A stretch of DNA of 64,000 nucleotides from positions 62,001 through 126,000 of the forward strand of contig NZ_JACNME010000006.1 in assembly GCF_014270065.1 (NCBI RefSeq), written 5' to 3'. Of this stretch, positions 1-9,724 are shown piece after piece; within the stretch, counting starts at the first letter, position 1; each line of letters begins with the position of its first letter. Origin of the DNA: Quadrisphaera sp. RL12-1S. GTDB taxonomy: Bacteria > Actinomycetota > Actinomycetes > Actinomycetales > Quadrisphaeraceae. The position numbers and the translations under genes were made by a program. Under the pieces are notes generated by a model. The model made no database searches and was not told where the DNA came from. It saw only the letters and a list, made by a program, of their open reading frames with translations.

Positions 1-1
1 G

Positions 2-868
2 GTCGTCTGGATCACCGGCGCCAGCAGCGGCATCGGGTTGGCGACAGCACTCGCGTGCGCCCGGCGCGGCGACCGGCTGCTGCTCTCGAGCCGTGCTCCC
101 GGCCCCCTGGAGGAGGCCGCCCGGCAGTGCCGCGCCCTCGGCGCCGCCGACGTGCAGGTCGCTCCCCTGGACACCGCCGACGACGACGCCGTCCGCCGCG
201 CCTCCGCGGACGCCGTGCGGCGCTGGGGACGCCTCGACGTGGTCGTCCAGAACGCCGGGGTGGCGGCCTACGGCCGCGTCGACGAGGTGCCCGCGGACGT
301 GCTCGCGGGGGTGTTGCGCACCAACGTGCTCGGTGCGGCGCTCGTGGCCGCCGAGGCGGTGCGGACCTTCAGGCACCAGGGCGAGGGCACCCTCGTGGTG
401 GTCGGGTCGGTGCTCGGGCGGATCACCGTGCCGTGGATGGGCGCGTACAACGCGTCCAAGTTCGCGCTGCGCGGGCTGGTCCGCACCATGCAGCAGGAGA
501 ACCGGGACGTCCCCGGCATCCGGATCTCGCTGGTGGCCCCGGGCGGGGTGGACACGCCCATCTACGACCAGTCGGCCACGGTGCTGGGGCGGCGCAACCG
601 GCCGCCGTACCCCGTCTCCTCCCCGGGGCACGTCGCGGAGAAGGTGCTGCGCGCGGCCGACAGGTCCGCGGCGTGGCACCGCGAGCTGGACGCCGGGTGG
701 GCCAACCCCGCCATGAAGGCCGCGTACGGGCTGGCGCCGGGCCTGTTCGACCTGCTCTCGCGCCCGGCGATGCGGGCGCTGGGGTTCACGCGGGCCGAGA
801 GGCCGGACGGGCCGGGCAACGTGCTGGCCCCGCGGCCGCACGAGGAGGGCCTGCGCCAGCGGCGATGA
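2..868 (+). CDS. SDR family oxidoreductase (5' end outside window)
   Basis: This is a short-chain dehydrogenase/reductase whose start lies upstream of the window; the reading frame is already open at base 2. The NAD(P)-binding glycine motif TGASSGIG is encoded at about bases 17-40, followed by the NAG motif (QNAGVAAYG) and the catalytic Tyr/Lys in [12 protein letters not shown]. The conserved [11 protein letters not shown] segment follows. About 289 residues are visible, slightly more than a minimal SDR because of a C-terminal extension with an AMKAAYGL helix, as in SDRs annotated as short-chain oxidoreductases of unknown substrate. The stop is only about 10 bases before the haemoglobin gene, so the two may be cotranscribed. 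Substrate cannot be inferred. Confidence 0.9.
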   Translation, partial: VVWITGASSGIGLATALACARRGDRLLLSSRAPGPLEEAARQCRALGAADVQVAPLDTADDDAVRRASADAVRRWGRLDVVVQNAGVAAYGRVDEVPADVLAGVLRTNVLGAALVAAEAVRTFRHQGEGTLVVVGSVLGRITVPWMGAYNASKFALRGLVRTMQQENRDVPGIRISLVAPGGVDTPIYDQSATVLGRRNRPPYPVSSPGHVAEKVLRAADRSAAWHRELDAGWANPAMKAAYGLAPGLFDLLSRPAMRALGFTRAERPDGPGNVLAPRPHEEGLRQRR

Positions 869-878
869 TGGACGGGTG

Positions 879-1343
879 ATGCCGTCGTCGTCCTCCTCCC
901 CCCAGCAGGGTCCCGCGCAGGGCGTCCGCCCCGGGCTGCGCGTGGGCCGGTCCGTGCCCGCCGAGCAGCAGAGCTTCTACGAGGCGGTGGGCGGGCACGT
1001 GACGTTCGTGCGGCTGGTCGACGCGTTCTACGAGGGCGTCGCGCAGGACCCGCTGCTGCGCCCCATGTACCCCGAGGAGCAGCTGGACGGCGCCCGCGAG
1101 CGCCTGACGCTCTTCCTCGAGCAGTACTGGGGCGGTCCGACCACGTACTCCGAGACCCGGGGGCACCCGCGGCTGCGGATGCGGCACGCGGGGTTCCACA
1201 TCGGTCCGGCGGCGCGGGACGCGTGGCTGGCGCACATGCGCGCCGCGGTCGACTCCCTCGGGCTGCCGCCGCTGCAGCACGAGGTGCTGTGGGACTACCT
1301 GGAGCGGGCGGCGCACAGCCTGCTCAACACCTTCGAGGACTGA
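879..1343 (+). CDS. glbO: Group II truncated haemoglobin (GlbO-like)
   Basis: This is a 2-on-2 truncated haemoglobin of the TrHbO class, expected to bind haem and O2 in the cytosol. Key positions are visible: Tyr B10 (Y51 in DAFYEG), Tyr CD1 (Y64 in PMYPEE), proximal His F8 (H103 in MRHAGFH) and Trp G8 (W116 in RDAWLAHM). The block from FLEQYWGG through [10 protein letters not shown] is nearly identical to mycobacterial GlbO as I recall it. An approximately 28-residue Ser/Pro-rich N-terminal extension precedes the globin core. A GTG at 876 is directly adjacent to the ATG at 879, so either may start the protein; no strong ribosome binding site distinguishes them. Confidence 0.93.
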   Translation: MPSSSSSPQQGPAQGVRPGLRVGRSVPAEQQSFYEAVGGHVTFVRLVDAFYEGVAQDPLLRPMYPEEQLDGARERLTLFLEQYWGGPTTYSETRGHPRLRMRHAGFHIGPAARDAWLAHMRAAVDSLGLPPLQHEVLWDYLERAAHSLLNTFED

Positions 1344-1403
1344 CCGCTCCCCCTGCGCACCCTCCGCGGCACGTGCGGGAGGGGCCGGGGGCGGACGTGC
1401 CGC

Positions 1404-1436
1404 GAGGCCCCCGTCCCCATCGGGGGCGAGGGCCTC
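1404..1436. terminator. GC-rich hairpin between convergent genes
   Basis: A GAGGCCC/GGGCCTC outer stem with inner CCCCG/CGGGG pairing lies between the convergent haemoglobin and PRC-barrel genes. There is no U-tract, which is common for actinobacterial terminators. A bidirectional terminator role is inferred from position. Confidence 0.45.
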
Positions 1437-1467
1437 GGGCCGTCTCGGTGGTGCGGGACGCCGTGCG

Positions 1468-1821
1468 TCAGCGGCGCCCGAGGCGCCGCTCGGAGGGCGC
1501 CGCGGTGTAGGTGAGCCCGTAGTGGGAGAAGACCTCGCCCTCGGACTCGGCGCGCAGCTCACCGTCGGTCTCGATGGACGGCGCGTCCTTCACCTGGTTC
1601 TTGGAGTACGGCACCTTGACGTACCCGGGCCCGACCACGGCGTCGTCGATGGGCACGAACACGAGCTTCTTGCTCATGAGGCCCACCGTGACGGTGGCGA
1701 AGGCGGGCTGGTCGGAGGTGGTGTCGACGTACACCGACTCGAGCTTGCCGATCTTGTCACCGGCCTCGTCGAGCACGTCCTCGCCGCTCCACTCACGGAT
1801 GTTCCCCACGCGCACTGGCAT
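1468..1821 (-). CDS. PRC-barrel domain protein
   Basis: This is a 117-residue protein beginning MPVRVGNIREW. The PRC-barrel pattern is visible: a segment GKLESVYVDTTSDQPAF, then ATVTVGL, then FVPIDDAVVGPGYVKVPY, as in actinobacterial PRC-barrel proteins related to photosynthetic reaction-centre H-chain and RimM C-terminal domains. The C-terminal tail (SEGEVFSHYGLTYT) matches the end seen in many such actinobacterial proteins. The frame is open upstream to 2007, but the ATG at 1821 starts exactly at the family N-terminus and the upstream residues are low-complexity Arg/Ala. The cellular role is unknown. Confidence 0.85.
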   Translation of the reverse strand: MPVRVGNIREWSGEDVLDEAGDKIGKLESVYVDTTSDQPAFATVTVGLMSKKLVFVPIDDAVVGPGYVKVPYSKNQVKDAPSIETDGELRAESEGEVFSHYGLTYTAAPSERRLGRR

Positions 1822-1975
1822 GGTGCGAACGCTAGCGATCAGGGCCCGTGACCGCCCGCCGAGCCGGCCGGCGCGCCGCTCCGCGCGAGGATGCCCCCTG
1901 GATCCGTCCGGACGCGCATCCCGCCGTGGGCCGCCGGCGCTGCGCGCGGTCCCCGCTGCGGTCGCGGTCGTGGGC

Positions 1976-2257
1976 ATGTACCTGGGGGTGGACGCCGGCG
2001 GCACCAAGACCGCGCTGTGCCTCGTCGCCGACCGCGGCGAGGTGCGCGGGCGGGCCCGAGCCGGCAGCGGGTACTACCTCGACGCCGCGGGGGCGACGTC
2101 CCGTCAGGAGGGTGCGGAGCACCCCGGCGTGGCGGCCGTCGCCGCGGTGCTGGCGTCGCGGCTGGCGGGGGCGGGTCTCGACGCCGCCTCCGTGGCGCGC
2201 CTCGCGCAGGAGCTGCCCGCCGTGGACCGCCGTCAGGCGCTCAGCCGCGTCAGGTGA
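1976..2257 (+). pseudogene. Truncated BadF/BadG-type (N-acetylglucosamine kinase-like) ATPase fragment
   Basis: The frame begins MYLGVDAGGTKTALCLV, the phosphate-1 motif of the BadF/BadG/BcrA ATPase superfamily that includes N-acetylglucosamine kinases. The conserved ARAGSGYYLDAAG segment follows. Family members are about 300-330 residues; this frame stops after 93, so the adenosine and phosphate-2 motifs are missing. Its last 8 bases overlap the end of the convergent gene on the other strand. I infer a 3' truncation, probably by an old deletion that fused it to the neighbouring operon. A short functional protein is unlikely. Confidence 0.7.
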
Positions 2258-2921
2258 GCAGCGGACGGCGGCCGAGCACGTGGCCGCGCCGGGTGGACAG
2301 GCGCCGCCACGGCCCGCAGGTGGCTGCCGTCACGGGTACGGCCGCGCCACCGCCGACTCCGCCGACGTCGGCGTCGTCGCGGGGCAGGAAGCCGAGCGCC
2401 TCCACGGAGCGGGCCAGGGCGGCGGCGAGGTCGCGCGGGTCGGCCGCGGCCTGCTGGCGCAGCGCCGACGCCTCCTGCGGCGGGGCCGGCACCCACCCGC
2501 TGCGCGGGGGCAGCAGCCCCGCCCAGGCGGTGCTGGGTCCGACGTCCACCGGAGGAACGGCCAGCTCGGCCAGCGGTGCCCCGTCCGCGCCGGTGCGCCG
2601 GGCGAGGCGGTCCGCCAGGGCCGCCAGCTCGACGACGACGTCCAGCGCGCGCGGCGGCGCGCCCGGCGCCGGCGGCGCCAGCGCGACGGTGCGCAGCCCC
2701 AGCACCGTGGGGAGCCCGGCGCCGTGCAGGGGGCTCACCCACACCGCGAGCACGCCCTCGGCGACCACGAGCCGGGCCGCACCCCCTGCGTCCGATCGGG
2801 CGGCGCGGGAGACCAGCACGGCCAGGTCGTCCAGGGCGCGCGCGTCCGCGGGCACCAGCGGCGCCGGCTGGTCGTCGCGCTGACCGTCCGCCTGCTCGTG
2901 GCGCGGGGGCGGGACGGTCAC
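2250..2921 (-). CDS. Conserved hypothetical protein downstream of thioesterase
   Basis: This is a 223-residue Ala/Pro-rich protein with no family I recognise. The GTG start at 2921 overlaps the stop of the upstream thioesterase in a GTGA arrangement, which fixes the start and indicates translational coupling. A hydrophobic core (AARLVVAEGVLAVWVSPL and TVLGLRTVALAPP) and an ALDVVVELAALADRLAR helix suggest a compact cytosolic fold. No signal peptide or membrane span is evident. Codon use matches the chromosome. Its role may relate to the coupled acyl-CoA thioesterase, but that is only positional inference. Confidence 0.7.
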   Translation of the reverse strand: MTVPPPRHEQADGQRDDQPAPLVPADARALDDLAVLVSRAARSDAGGAARLVVAEGVLAVWVSPLHGAGLPTVLGLRTVALAPPAPGAPPRALDVVVELAALADRLARRTGADGAPLAELAVPPVDVGPSTAWAGLLPPRSGWVPAPPQEASALRQQAAADPRDLAAALARSVEALGFLPRDDADVGGVGGGAAVPVTAATCGPWRRLSTRRGHVLGRRPLLT

Positions 2922-3385
2922 CGCGAGCGCCTCCGGAAGGGCACCGGCTCGTCGGTCCAGCTCTCGAGCACGTCGCGCTCGGTGTCCGACAGGCGTCGCG
3001 CGGAGCCGGTGCCGAGGTCGTAGGCCACGCACGTGGTGGCGGCGCGGACGTACACCGTCCGCGCGCCGTCCTCGTCGTCGTCGTAGATCTCGTAGCCGAC
3101 CTCGAAGCTGGCGCCGCCCACGGCGGTGATCCAGATGTCCGTGGGCACGGGCGCCAGGCGCCACACCAGCGGTGCCAGGTACTCCACCTCGTGGCGGGCG
3201 ACGACGACGCCGCTCTCCAGCAGGCTGGGACCGCCGTGGTCGCGCAGGTCCTCGAAGGCGTGCACGCGGACCTCCTCCAGCAGCCGCAGCACCTGCACGT
3301 TGTTGACGTGCCCGAACGCGTCCATGTCGGACCACCGCACCGTCACCGGCACGCACCTCTTCGCCACGCCGCCATGCTGGCGCAC
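2918..3385 (-). CDS. Hotdog-fold acyl-CoA thioesterase (4HBT/FcbC-like)
   Basis: This hotdog thioesterase hydrolyses an acyl-CoA; the exact acyl chain cannot be read. The active-site signature DMDAFGHVNN near the N-terminus is the YbgC/4HBT motif with its catalytic Asp. The long helix RLLEEVRVHAFEDL and the strand pattern VVARHEVEYLAPLVW follow. The listed start is a GTG at 3385 (155 residues). A second GTG at 3367 would give a protein starting closer to the usual family N-terminus, so the start is uncertain by six codons. It is the first gene of a two-gene leftward operon and is divergent from tesB. Confidence 0.9.
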   Translation of the reverse strand: MRQHGGVAKRCVPVTVRWSDMDAFGHVNNVQVLRLLEEVRVHAFEDLRDHGGPSLLESGVVVARHEVEYLAPLVWRLAPVPTDIWITAVGGASFEVGYEIYDDDEDGARTVYVRAATTCVAYDLGTGSARRLSDTERDVLESWTDEPVPFRRRSR

Positions 3386-3431
3386 TCCCCGCGCGGTGCG
3401 GCGCCCACCCCGTCCCCCTAGTCTCCGGCGG

Positions 3432-4349
3432 GTGGCTGATGACGTTCACGGCGGTGCCCAGGCCGAGGGGCTCGCGGGGCTCCTGCGGGTGCTCGACCTG
3501 ACGCCGGGCGGTGCCGACTCCTCCGGGCAGGACCTGTTCACCGGCGAGAACCAGCGCTCCCCGCACGGGCGCGTGTTCGGCGGGCAGGTGCTGGGGCAGT
3601 CGGTGGTCGCGGCGACGCGCACGGTGGACCCGGCCCGCCACGTGCACTCCATGCACGGGTACTTCCTGCGCCCGGGGGACCCGTCCACGCCCATCACCTT
3701 CGCCGTGGAGCGCCTGCGCGACGGCGGGTCGTTCAGCGCCCGGCGCGTGCACGCGATCCAGCACGGGCAGCCGATCCTGTCGATGATCGCCTCGTTCCAG
3801 GAGGCCCAGGACGGCGTCGACCACGCCGAGCCGGCGCCGCAGGTGCCGGGCCCGGAGTCGCTGCCGAGCATCGCGGACCTCGTGGGCCGGCTCGACCACC
3901 CCTTCGCGCGGTACTGGGCCCGGGAGCGGCCGGTGGACGTGCGGCACGTGGGCAGCGCGCTCTACCTGCCGTCGGCCCCGGGGCGCGGTGACGACGGGGA
4001 CGACGAGGGCGGTGACGGCTCCCAGGCGGTGTGGCTGCGCGTCGCCGGGCCGCTCCCGGCCGACCAGGCCCTGCACCGCGCGGTGCTGGCGTGGGCCAGC
4101 GACGTGACGGTCCTGGAGCCGGTGCTGCGCCGCCACGGCGCGGCCTGGTCCACCCCGGGGATCCGGGTGGCGAGCCTGGACCACGCGCTGTGGTGGCACC
4201 GCCCGGTGCGCGCGGACGAGTGGATGCTCTTCGTGCAGGAGACGCCGTCGGCGTCGGGGGCGCGCGGGCTCGGGCTGGCGCGGGTGTACGACCGGGCCGG
4301 CGCGCTGGTGGCCACCGTCGCGCAGGAGGGCATGACCCGCCTGACCTGA
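3432..4349 (+). CDS. tesB: Acyl-CoA thioesterase II
   Basis: This is a double-hotdog thioesterase of the TesB family, releasing free acids from medium- to long-chain acyl-CoA. The N-terminal hotdog shows FTGENQRSPHGRVFGGQVLGQS and HSMHGYFLRPGD. The C-terminal hotdog shows the catalytic Asp in WASDVTVLEP, the segment SLDHALWWHRPVRADEW, and the Gln in VAQEGMTRL. At 305 residues it is close to the usual 285-300. The GTG start at 3432 gives VADDVHGG and then the conserved LLRVLDL opening. An acidic insertion (GRGDDGDDEGGDG) between the halves looks like a local linker expansion. Confidence 0.93.
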   Translation: MADDVHGGAQAEGLAGLLRVLDLTPGGADSSGQDLFTGENQRSPHGRVFGGQVLGQSVVAATRTVDPARHVHSMHGYFLRPGDPSTPITFAVERLRDGGSFSARRVHAIQHGQPILSMIASFQEAQDGVDHAEPAPQVPGPESLPSIADLVGRLDHPFARYWARERPVDVRHVGSALYLPSAPGRGDDGDDEGGDGSQAVWLRVAGPLPADQALHRAVLAWASDVTVLEPVLRRHGAAWSTPGIRVASLDHALWWHRPVRADEWMLFVQETPSASGARGLGLARVYDRAGALVATVAQEGMTRLT

Positions 4350-4418
4350 CGCGCCCGCGCTGGCCGCCGGTCCCGGACGGACGGGGACGTCGGTGCCGCG
4401 TCCGGCAGACTCGCTGCC

Positions 4419-5174
4419 GTGAGCGATCCGGTGACCCTGCGGCAGCTGCTCGACGACGCGGCCTTCCTCTCCCTGGAGCACCAGCTGCACCTCGGCGACC
4501 AGCTGGGCGAGCACTCCTGGGACGTGGACCTCTCGCGGGGGCGCTTCGCCTTCCGCGCCGCCGCCGAGGGCGCCGGGCCGCTGCTCGCCTCCTCGCCCGG
4601 CGGGGAGCTGGTGGTCGATCGCCTGCACCTGCTGGGCAGCGCGGCGCCCGGGCCGCGGTCGTGGCTGTGGTCGTGGGCCAACCCGTCAGGCTTCGCGCAG
4701 GACCTGACCGACCTCGCCCGCTGGCTGCGGGACTTCGGGGAGCGGCACGGCGTGGCCGACCTCGTCCGGCCCGAGGTGCCCTTCGCGGAGCTGCCCGACG
4801 GTCCTCCCGAGGCGCTGCACGCCGTCGGCGTCTTCGTGGACGCGGCCAAGGCCGCCTCGCAGCGCTGGACGTCCTACAACGGCGACGGCGGTGGCGGCAC
4901 GCGCGTGGCGTTCCTGCTGGACCACCCGGCGTTCGCCCTGCCGGAGCCCTCGGGACCGCGCGTGCTGCGGGTGCTGCTGGAGCGCCTGTCCGGTGCATCG
5001 ATAGGCGACCACCGCCGCGCCGTCGCCGCTTACGCCGGCGGCCGGGGGCTGCAGCAGCGCTGGGAGGCCGGTCACGTGGGGGTGCGGCTGGCGGGCACCG
5101 GCTTCGAGGTGCGGGTGCGCTTCGACGAGCGGGGCTTCGTCGCCGGTGTCGACGCGGAGTTCTCCCCCGCCTGA
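4419..5174 (+). CDS. DUF6882-like hypothetical protein
   Basis: This is a 251-residue cytosolic protein starting at a GTG. It contains the pattern SWDVDLSRGRFAF, then SWLWSWANPS, then a helical FGERHGV segment and a long ALHAVGVFVDAAKAA helix followed by WTSYNGDGGGGTRVAFLL. The W-x-W-x-W-A-N motif and order resemble what I remember of DUF6882 proteins in actinobacteria. No catalytic motif is recognisable. The gene converges with the DUF2254 gene, with only 9 bases between stops. Confidence 0.75.
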   Translation: MSDPVTLRQLLDDAAFLSLEHQLHLGDQLGEHSWDVDLSRGRFAFRAAAEGAGPLLASSPGGELVVDRLHLLGSAAPGPRSWLWSWANPSGFAQDLTDLARWLRDFGERHGVADLVRPEVPFAELPDGPPEALHAVGVFVDAAKAASQRWTSYNGDGGGGTRVAFLLDHPAFALPEPSGPRVLRVLLERLSGASIGDHRRAVAAYAGGRGLQQRWEAGHVGVRLAGTGFEVRVRFDERGFVAGVDAEFSPA

Positions 5175-5183
5175 CCCGACGGC

Positions 5184-6566
5184 TCAGATCGCGTCGAGGC
5201 GCCCCAGCAGGGCTGCGCTCCGACCGCGGAGGCGGTGCAGGTCGGGCTCCGGGGGGCCCGCCGCTTCGCTCGCGGCCACCAGCCACCCGACCTGCTCGCG
5301 CAGCCGCTCCCGCACGGCGGGGTCCACAGCGGCGTCGTCGAGCCGCTCTGCCACGGCGACGGCGTGCAAGAGCACCAGGGGCGTGGTGGTGGCGTAGGCG
5401 CGCAGCGCGTCGAAGACCTGGTCGACCAGCTCGACGGGGCTGACGGGATCGGCGACGAGCCTGACCACGCCGTCCTGGCCGGCCCGCTCGGCAGTGGGCA
5501 CCCGGCGTCCGACGAGCAGCACCAGACCGCCGGACAGGTCGTCGAGGGCGGTGATCGCCGTGTACGGGTCGTTGACACCGGACGACAGCGCGCGGGACAT
5601 CAGCTCGACCAGCTGCTGGACGACGAACTCGACGTCCTGGACGGCGGTGCGGCTGTTCGCCAGGTCCACGCAGGCCCTGAGCTCCCGCAGCAGCTCCTCG
5701 CCGGCGCGCTCGGCGGGCAGCACGTCCAGCAGCGCCGTGCGGTCCACGGCGTAGCGGCCCGGCCGTGACACCACGCGCACCAGCACGTCGTGCTGCTGGG
5801 CGAGGCTCTCGACCGCCTCGAGGGCCACTTCGGCGACGTACCCGCACCCGCCCGCGCGCACCACGGCGGCCGGGACGCCGTCAGCTGCCGCGACGCGTCC
5901 GCCGTCCTCGTCGCGGACGACACCGGCCGGCAGCTCCGCCCGCCGCGGGGCGGGGTCGCCGGCGCCCTCGGGGTAGAGCCGGGCCACCGCGTCCCGCAGC
6001 TGGTCGCAGACCCGCCTGGACAGGGTCACCACCTGCACGGACTCGCTGACGTGGTGGATGAAGAAGACCAGCAGGGCCACGCAGAGCACTGCGGCGAGGA
6101 CGGCGAAGAGGACGGCCAGGTGCGGCACGAAGGCGACGGTCCCGTCGGTCTCCGAGGTCACCGACCGGAGCACCAGCAGCGCGTACAGGCTGGTGGACAC
6201 GAACGTCCCCAGCACCACGTGCGTGGCGCGGTCGGCCATGAAGCTGCGCACGAGGTGCGGCCCGTAGCTGGACGAGGTCAGCGTCATCACGGCGATGGTG
6301 ATGGAGAACGTCGTGGAGGCGACGCCGAGCATCGACCCGGCGATGGCGCCGAGCAGGTCGCGCGACCCGCTCGGGCCCGAGCGGGACCCCAGCGGCCCGA
6401 GCCCCTGGGTCCAGGACGGCCCCAGCGAGTGGTCGACGGCGATGAGCACCTGCGACAGCACGAGCGCCAGCAGGCACATCACGGCCGGCACGGCCCAGAA
6501 GCTGCCGCTCGCGCGGTGCCAAGCGGCGGTGAGGCGCGCCTGGGCGCCCGTGCGAGCGGCAGCCAC
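5184..6566 (-). CDS. DUF2254 family membrane protein
   Basis: This is a 460-residue integral membrane protein of the DUF2254 family. Four hydrophobic spans are visible in the first about 190 residues (FWAVPAVMCLLALVLSQVLI; the segment ending ITIAVMTLTSSS; VVLGTFVSTSLYALLVL; LAVLFAVLAAVLCVALLVFF). A large soluble C-terminal region follows. Family hallmarks seen are SMLGVASTTFSITIAVM, SSSYGPHLVRSFM and the C-terminal SSGVNDPYTAI. The family function is unknown. The start lies 11 bases after the EttA stop on the same strand, so it probably belongs to the EttA transcript. Confidence 0.9.
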   Translation of the reverse strand: MAAARTGAQARLTAAWHRASGSFWAVPAVMCLLALVLSQVLIAVDHSLGPSWTQGLGPLGSRSGPSGSRDLLGAIAGSMLGVASTTFSITIAVMTLTSSSYGPHLVRSFMADRATHVVLGTFVSTSLYALLVLRSVTSETDGTVAFVPHLAVLFAVLAAVLCVALLVFFIHHVSESVQVVTLSRRVCDQLRDAVARLYPEGAGDPAPRRAELPAGVVRDEDGGRVAAADGVPAAVVRAGGCGYVAEVALEAVESLAQQHDVLVRVVSRPGRYAVDRTALLDVLPAERAGEELLRELRACVDLANSRTAVQDVEFVVQQLVELMSRALSSGVNDPYTAITALDDLSGGLVLLVGRRVPTAERAGQDGVVRLVADPVSPVELVDQVFDALRAYATTTPLVLLHAVAVAERLDDAAVDPAVRERLREQVGWLVAASEAAGPPEPDLHRLRGRSAALLGRLDAI

Positions 6567-6577
6567 GGTCGGCCGCG

Positions 6578-8260
<1,683 letters not shown>

Positions 8261-8329
8261 GACCTCCAGCCTAGGGGCGGACGGCGCCCTCCCACGCCGC
8301 CCGCCCCGGCCCCCTCGCCCGCCGACGGC

Positions 8330-8935
8330 TCAGGCGCTGCGCACCAGCTCCGCGCCCTCGTCGTCGCCGTCCAGCGGCGCGCTGCGGAGCACGTCGTCGG
8401 GGTCGGCGGAGTCCTCGTCGCGGTAGTCGGTCAGCGACCGCGCGTCGAGCCTCTCGACGGGCGGCGCCTCCCCCTGGCCGGGCAGCGCGCCGCCCTCCCA
8501 GGGACCGGTGAGCACCCCCGTGCTGCGCTCCACCCGGGAGGTGTCGGCGGCGGGCTGCTCGGCGCGGTCGCGCAGGCGCTGGTCGGCCGGGCCGCGCCGC
8601 AGGTCGAGCGACACCGAGCGCGCCTTGAGCGTGGTGGCGCGCCGCCGCTCGACCCGGTCCCCCTCGCGGACCTCGTACTCCCGCTGCTCGAAGGTCCCCG
8701 AGACCACCACGCGGGAGCCCTTCTTGACGGACGCGGCGACGTTCTCGGCGAGCTCCTCCCAGCACGTCACGTCCCACCAGTTGGGCGGGCCGTCGACCCA
8801 CACGCCGGTGCTCTGGTCGCGCCAGGAGTCGCTCTCGGCGACGCGGAACTTCGTGTACGGGGTGCCCGACGTGGTCGCGCGCAGCTCGGGATCCGCCCCG
8901 AGGTGCCCCACCAGCGTGAACGTCGACTTCGGCAT
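8330..8935 (-). CDS. ssb: Single-stranded DNA-binding protein
   Basis: This is an OB-fold SSB (201 residues) expected to coat single-stranded DNA. It starts MPKSTFTLVGHLGADPE, has the typical FRVAESDSWRD and the WWDVTCWEELAENVAASVKKGSRVVVSGTF core. An AGGAGG-type ribosome binding site lies just upstream of the ATG at 8935. Unlike canonical bacterial SSB it does not end in the acidic DDDIPF-type tip; the tail is acidic but ends DEGAELVRSA. It is therefore more likely a paralogous SSB (SsbB-like) than the essential replicative one. Confidence 0.87.
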   Translation of the reverse strand: MPKSTFTLVGHLGADPELRATTSGTPYTKFRVAESDSWRDQSTGVWVDGPPNWWDVTCWEELAENVAASVKKGSRVVVSGTFEQREYEVREGDRVERRRATTLKARSVSLDLRRGPADQRLRDRAEQPAADTSRVERSTGVLTGPWEGGALPGQGEAPPVERLDARSLTDYRDEDSADPDDVLRSAPLDGDDEGAELVRSA

Positions 8936-9088
8936 GCCGGCCTCCTCCTCTCGGCCCGCCCAGCGCGAGCGCTCGCAGCGACCCTGCCGCCGTCGTCGTC
9001 CTCGCCACCACCGCCCACCCGCCGGCCTGTGGACGAGCGCCCACCGCACCCCGCCTGTGGGCGGCTGACAGCGCTAGCGTGCGCGCTC

Positions 9089-9697
9089 GTGACGCCGCCG
9101 ACCGCCCTGCTGACCGACCGCGTGGTGCTCGAGGACGCTCACGTGCGCCTGGAGCCGCTGACCGCGGAGCACGCCCCCGAGCTGGCCTCCGCCCTGGCCG
9201 AGGGCGGTCTGGAGCACACCTGGTACACCGCCGTGCCCACCCCGGGGACGGTCGCTGACGACGTCGCCGAGCGCCTGGCCCTGCACGCGGCCGGCACCAT
9301 GAACCCGTGGGCGGTGCGCCGCCGCTCCGACGGCGCGCTGGTGGGCTGCACCACCTTCTGCAACATCGCCCAGGACGACCGGCACGTGGAGGTCGGCGCC
9401 ACCTGGCTGGTGCCGAGCGCCCAGCGCACCGCCGTCAACAGCGCCGCCAAGCTGCTGCTGCTCGGCCACGCCTTCGAGGCGTGCGACGCGATCGCCGTCG
9501 AGCTGCGCACGCACTGGCACAACCGGCAGTCGCGCGCGGCCATCGAGCGCCTGGGCGCCAAGCTGGACGGGGTGCTGCGCAACCACCGGATCGGTCCGGA
9601 CGGCGTGCTGCGCGACACCGCCGTCTACTCCGTGCTGCCCCACGAGTGGCCCGCGGTCCGCGCCACCCTGCACGCCTCCCTGACCCGCCACCGCTGA
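9089..9697 (+). CDS. GNAT family N-acetyltransferase (RimJ/RimL-like)
   Basis: This is a 202-residue acetyltransferase of the RimJ/RimL type. The order VRLEPLTAEHAPEL, then PWAVRRRSDGALVGCTTFCNI, then VEVGATWLVPSAQRTAVNSAAKLLLLGHAFE is typical. So is LRTHWHNRQSRAAIERLGAKLDGVLRNHRI near the C-terminus. The acetyl-CoA-binding loop is degenerate, as often in RimL relatives. The GTG start at 9089 is chosen because the preceding in-frame sequence is not family-like. It is divergent from ssb and converges on the GTPase operon. The acceptor substrate is unknown. Confidence 0.88.
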   Translation: MTPPTALLTDRVVLEDAHVRLEPLTAEHAPELASALAEGGLEHTWYTAVPTPGTVADDVAERLALHAAGTMNPWAVRRRSDGALVGCTTFCNIAQDDRHVEVGATWLVPSAQRTAVNSAAKLLLLGHAFEACDAIAVELRTHWHNRQSRAAIERLGAKLDGVLRNHRIGPDGVLRDTAVYSVLPHEWPAVRATLHASLTRHR

Positions 9698-9724
9698 GCC
9701 CGCCACCGCTGAGGACGACGGGCG

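Noticed and set aside
2922-4628. Open minus-strand frame extending upstream of the 223-residue hypothetical gene
   Set aside because: Only the part downstream of the GTG at 2921 is plausible; the upstream part is antisense to the thioesterase and tesB genes.
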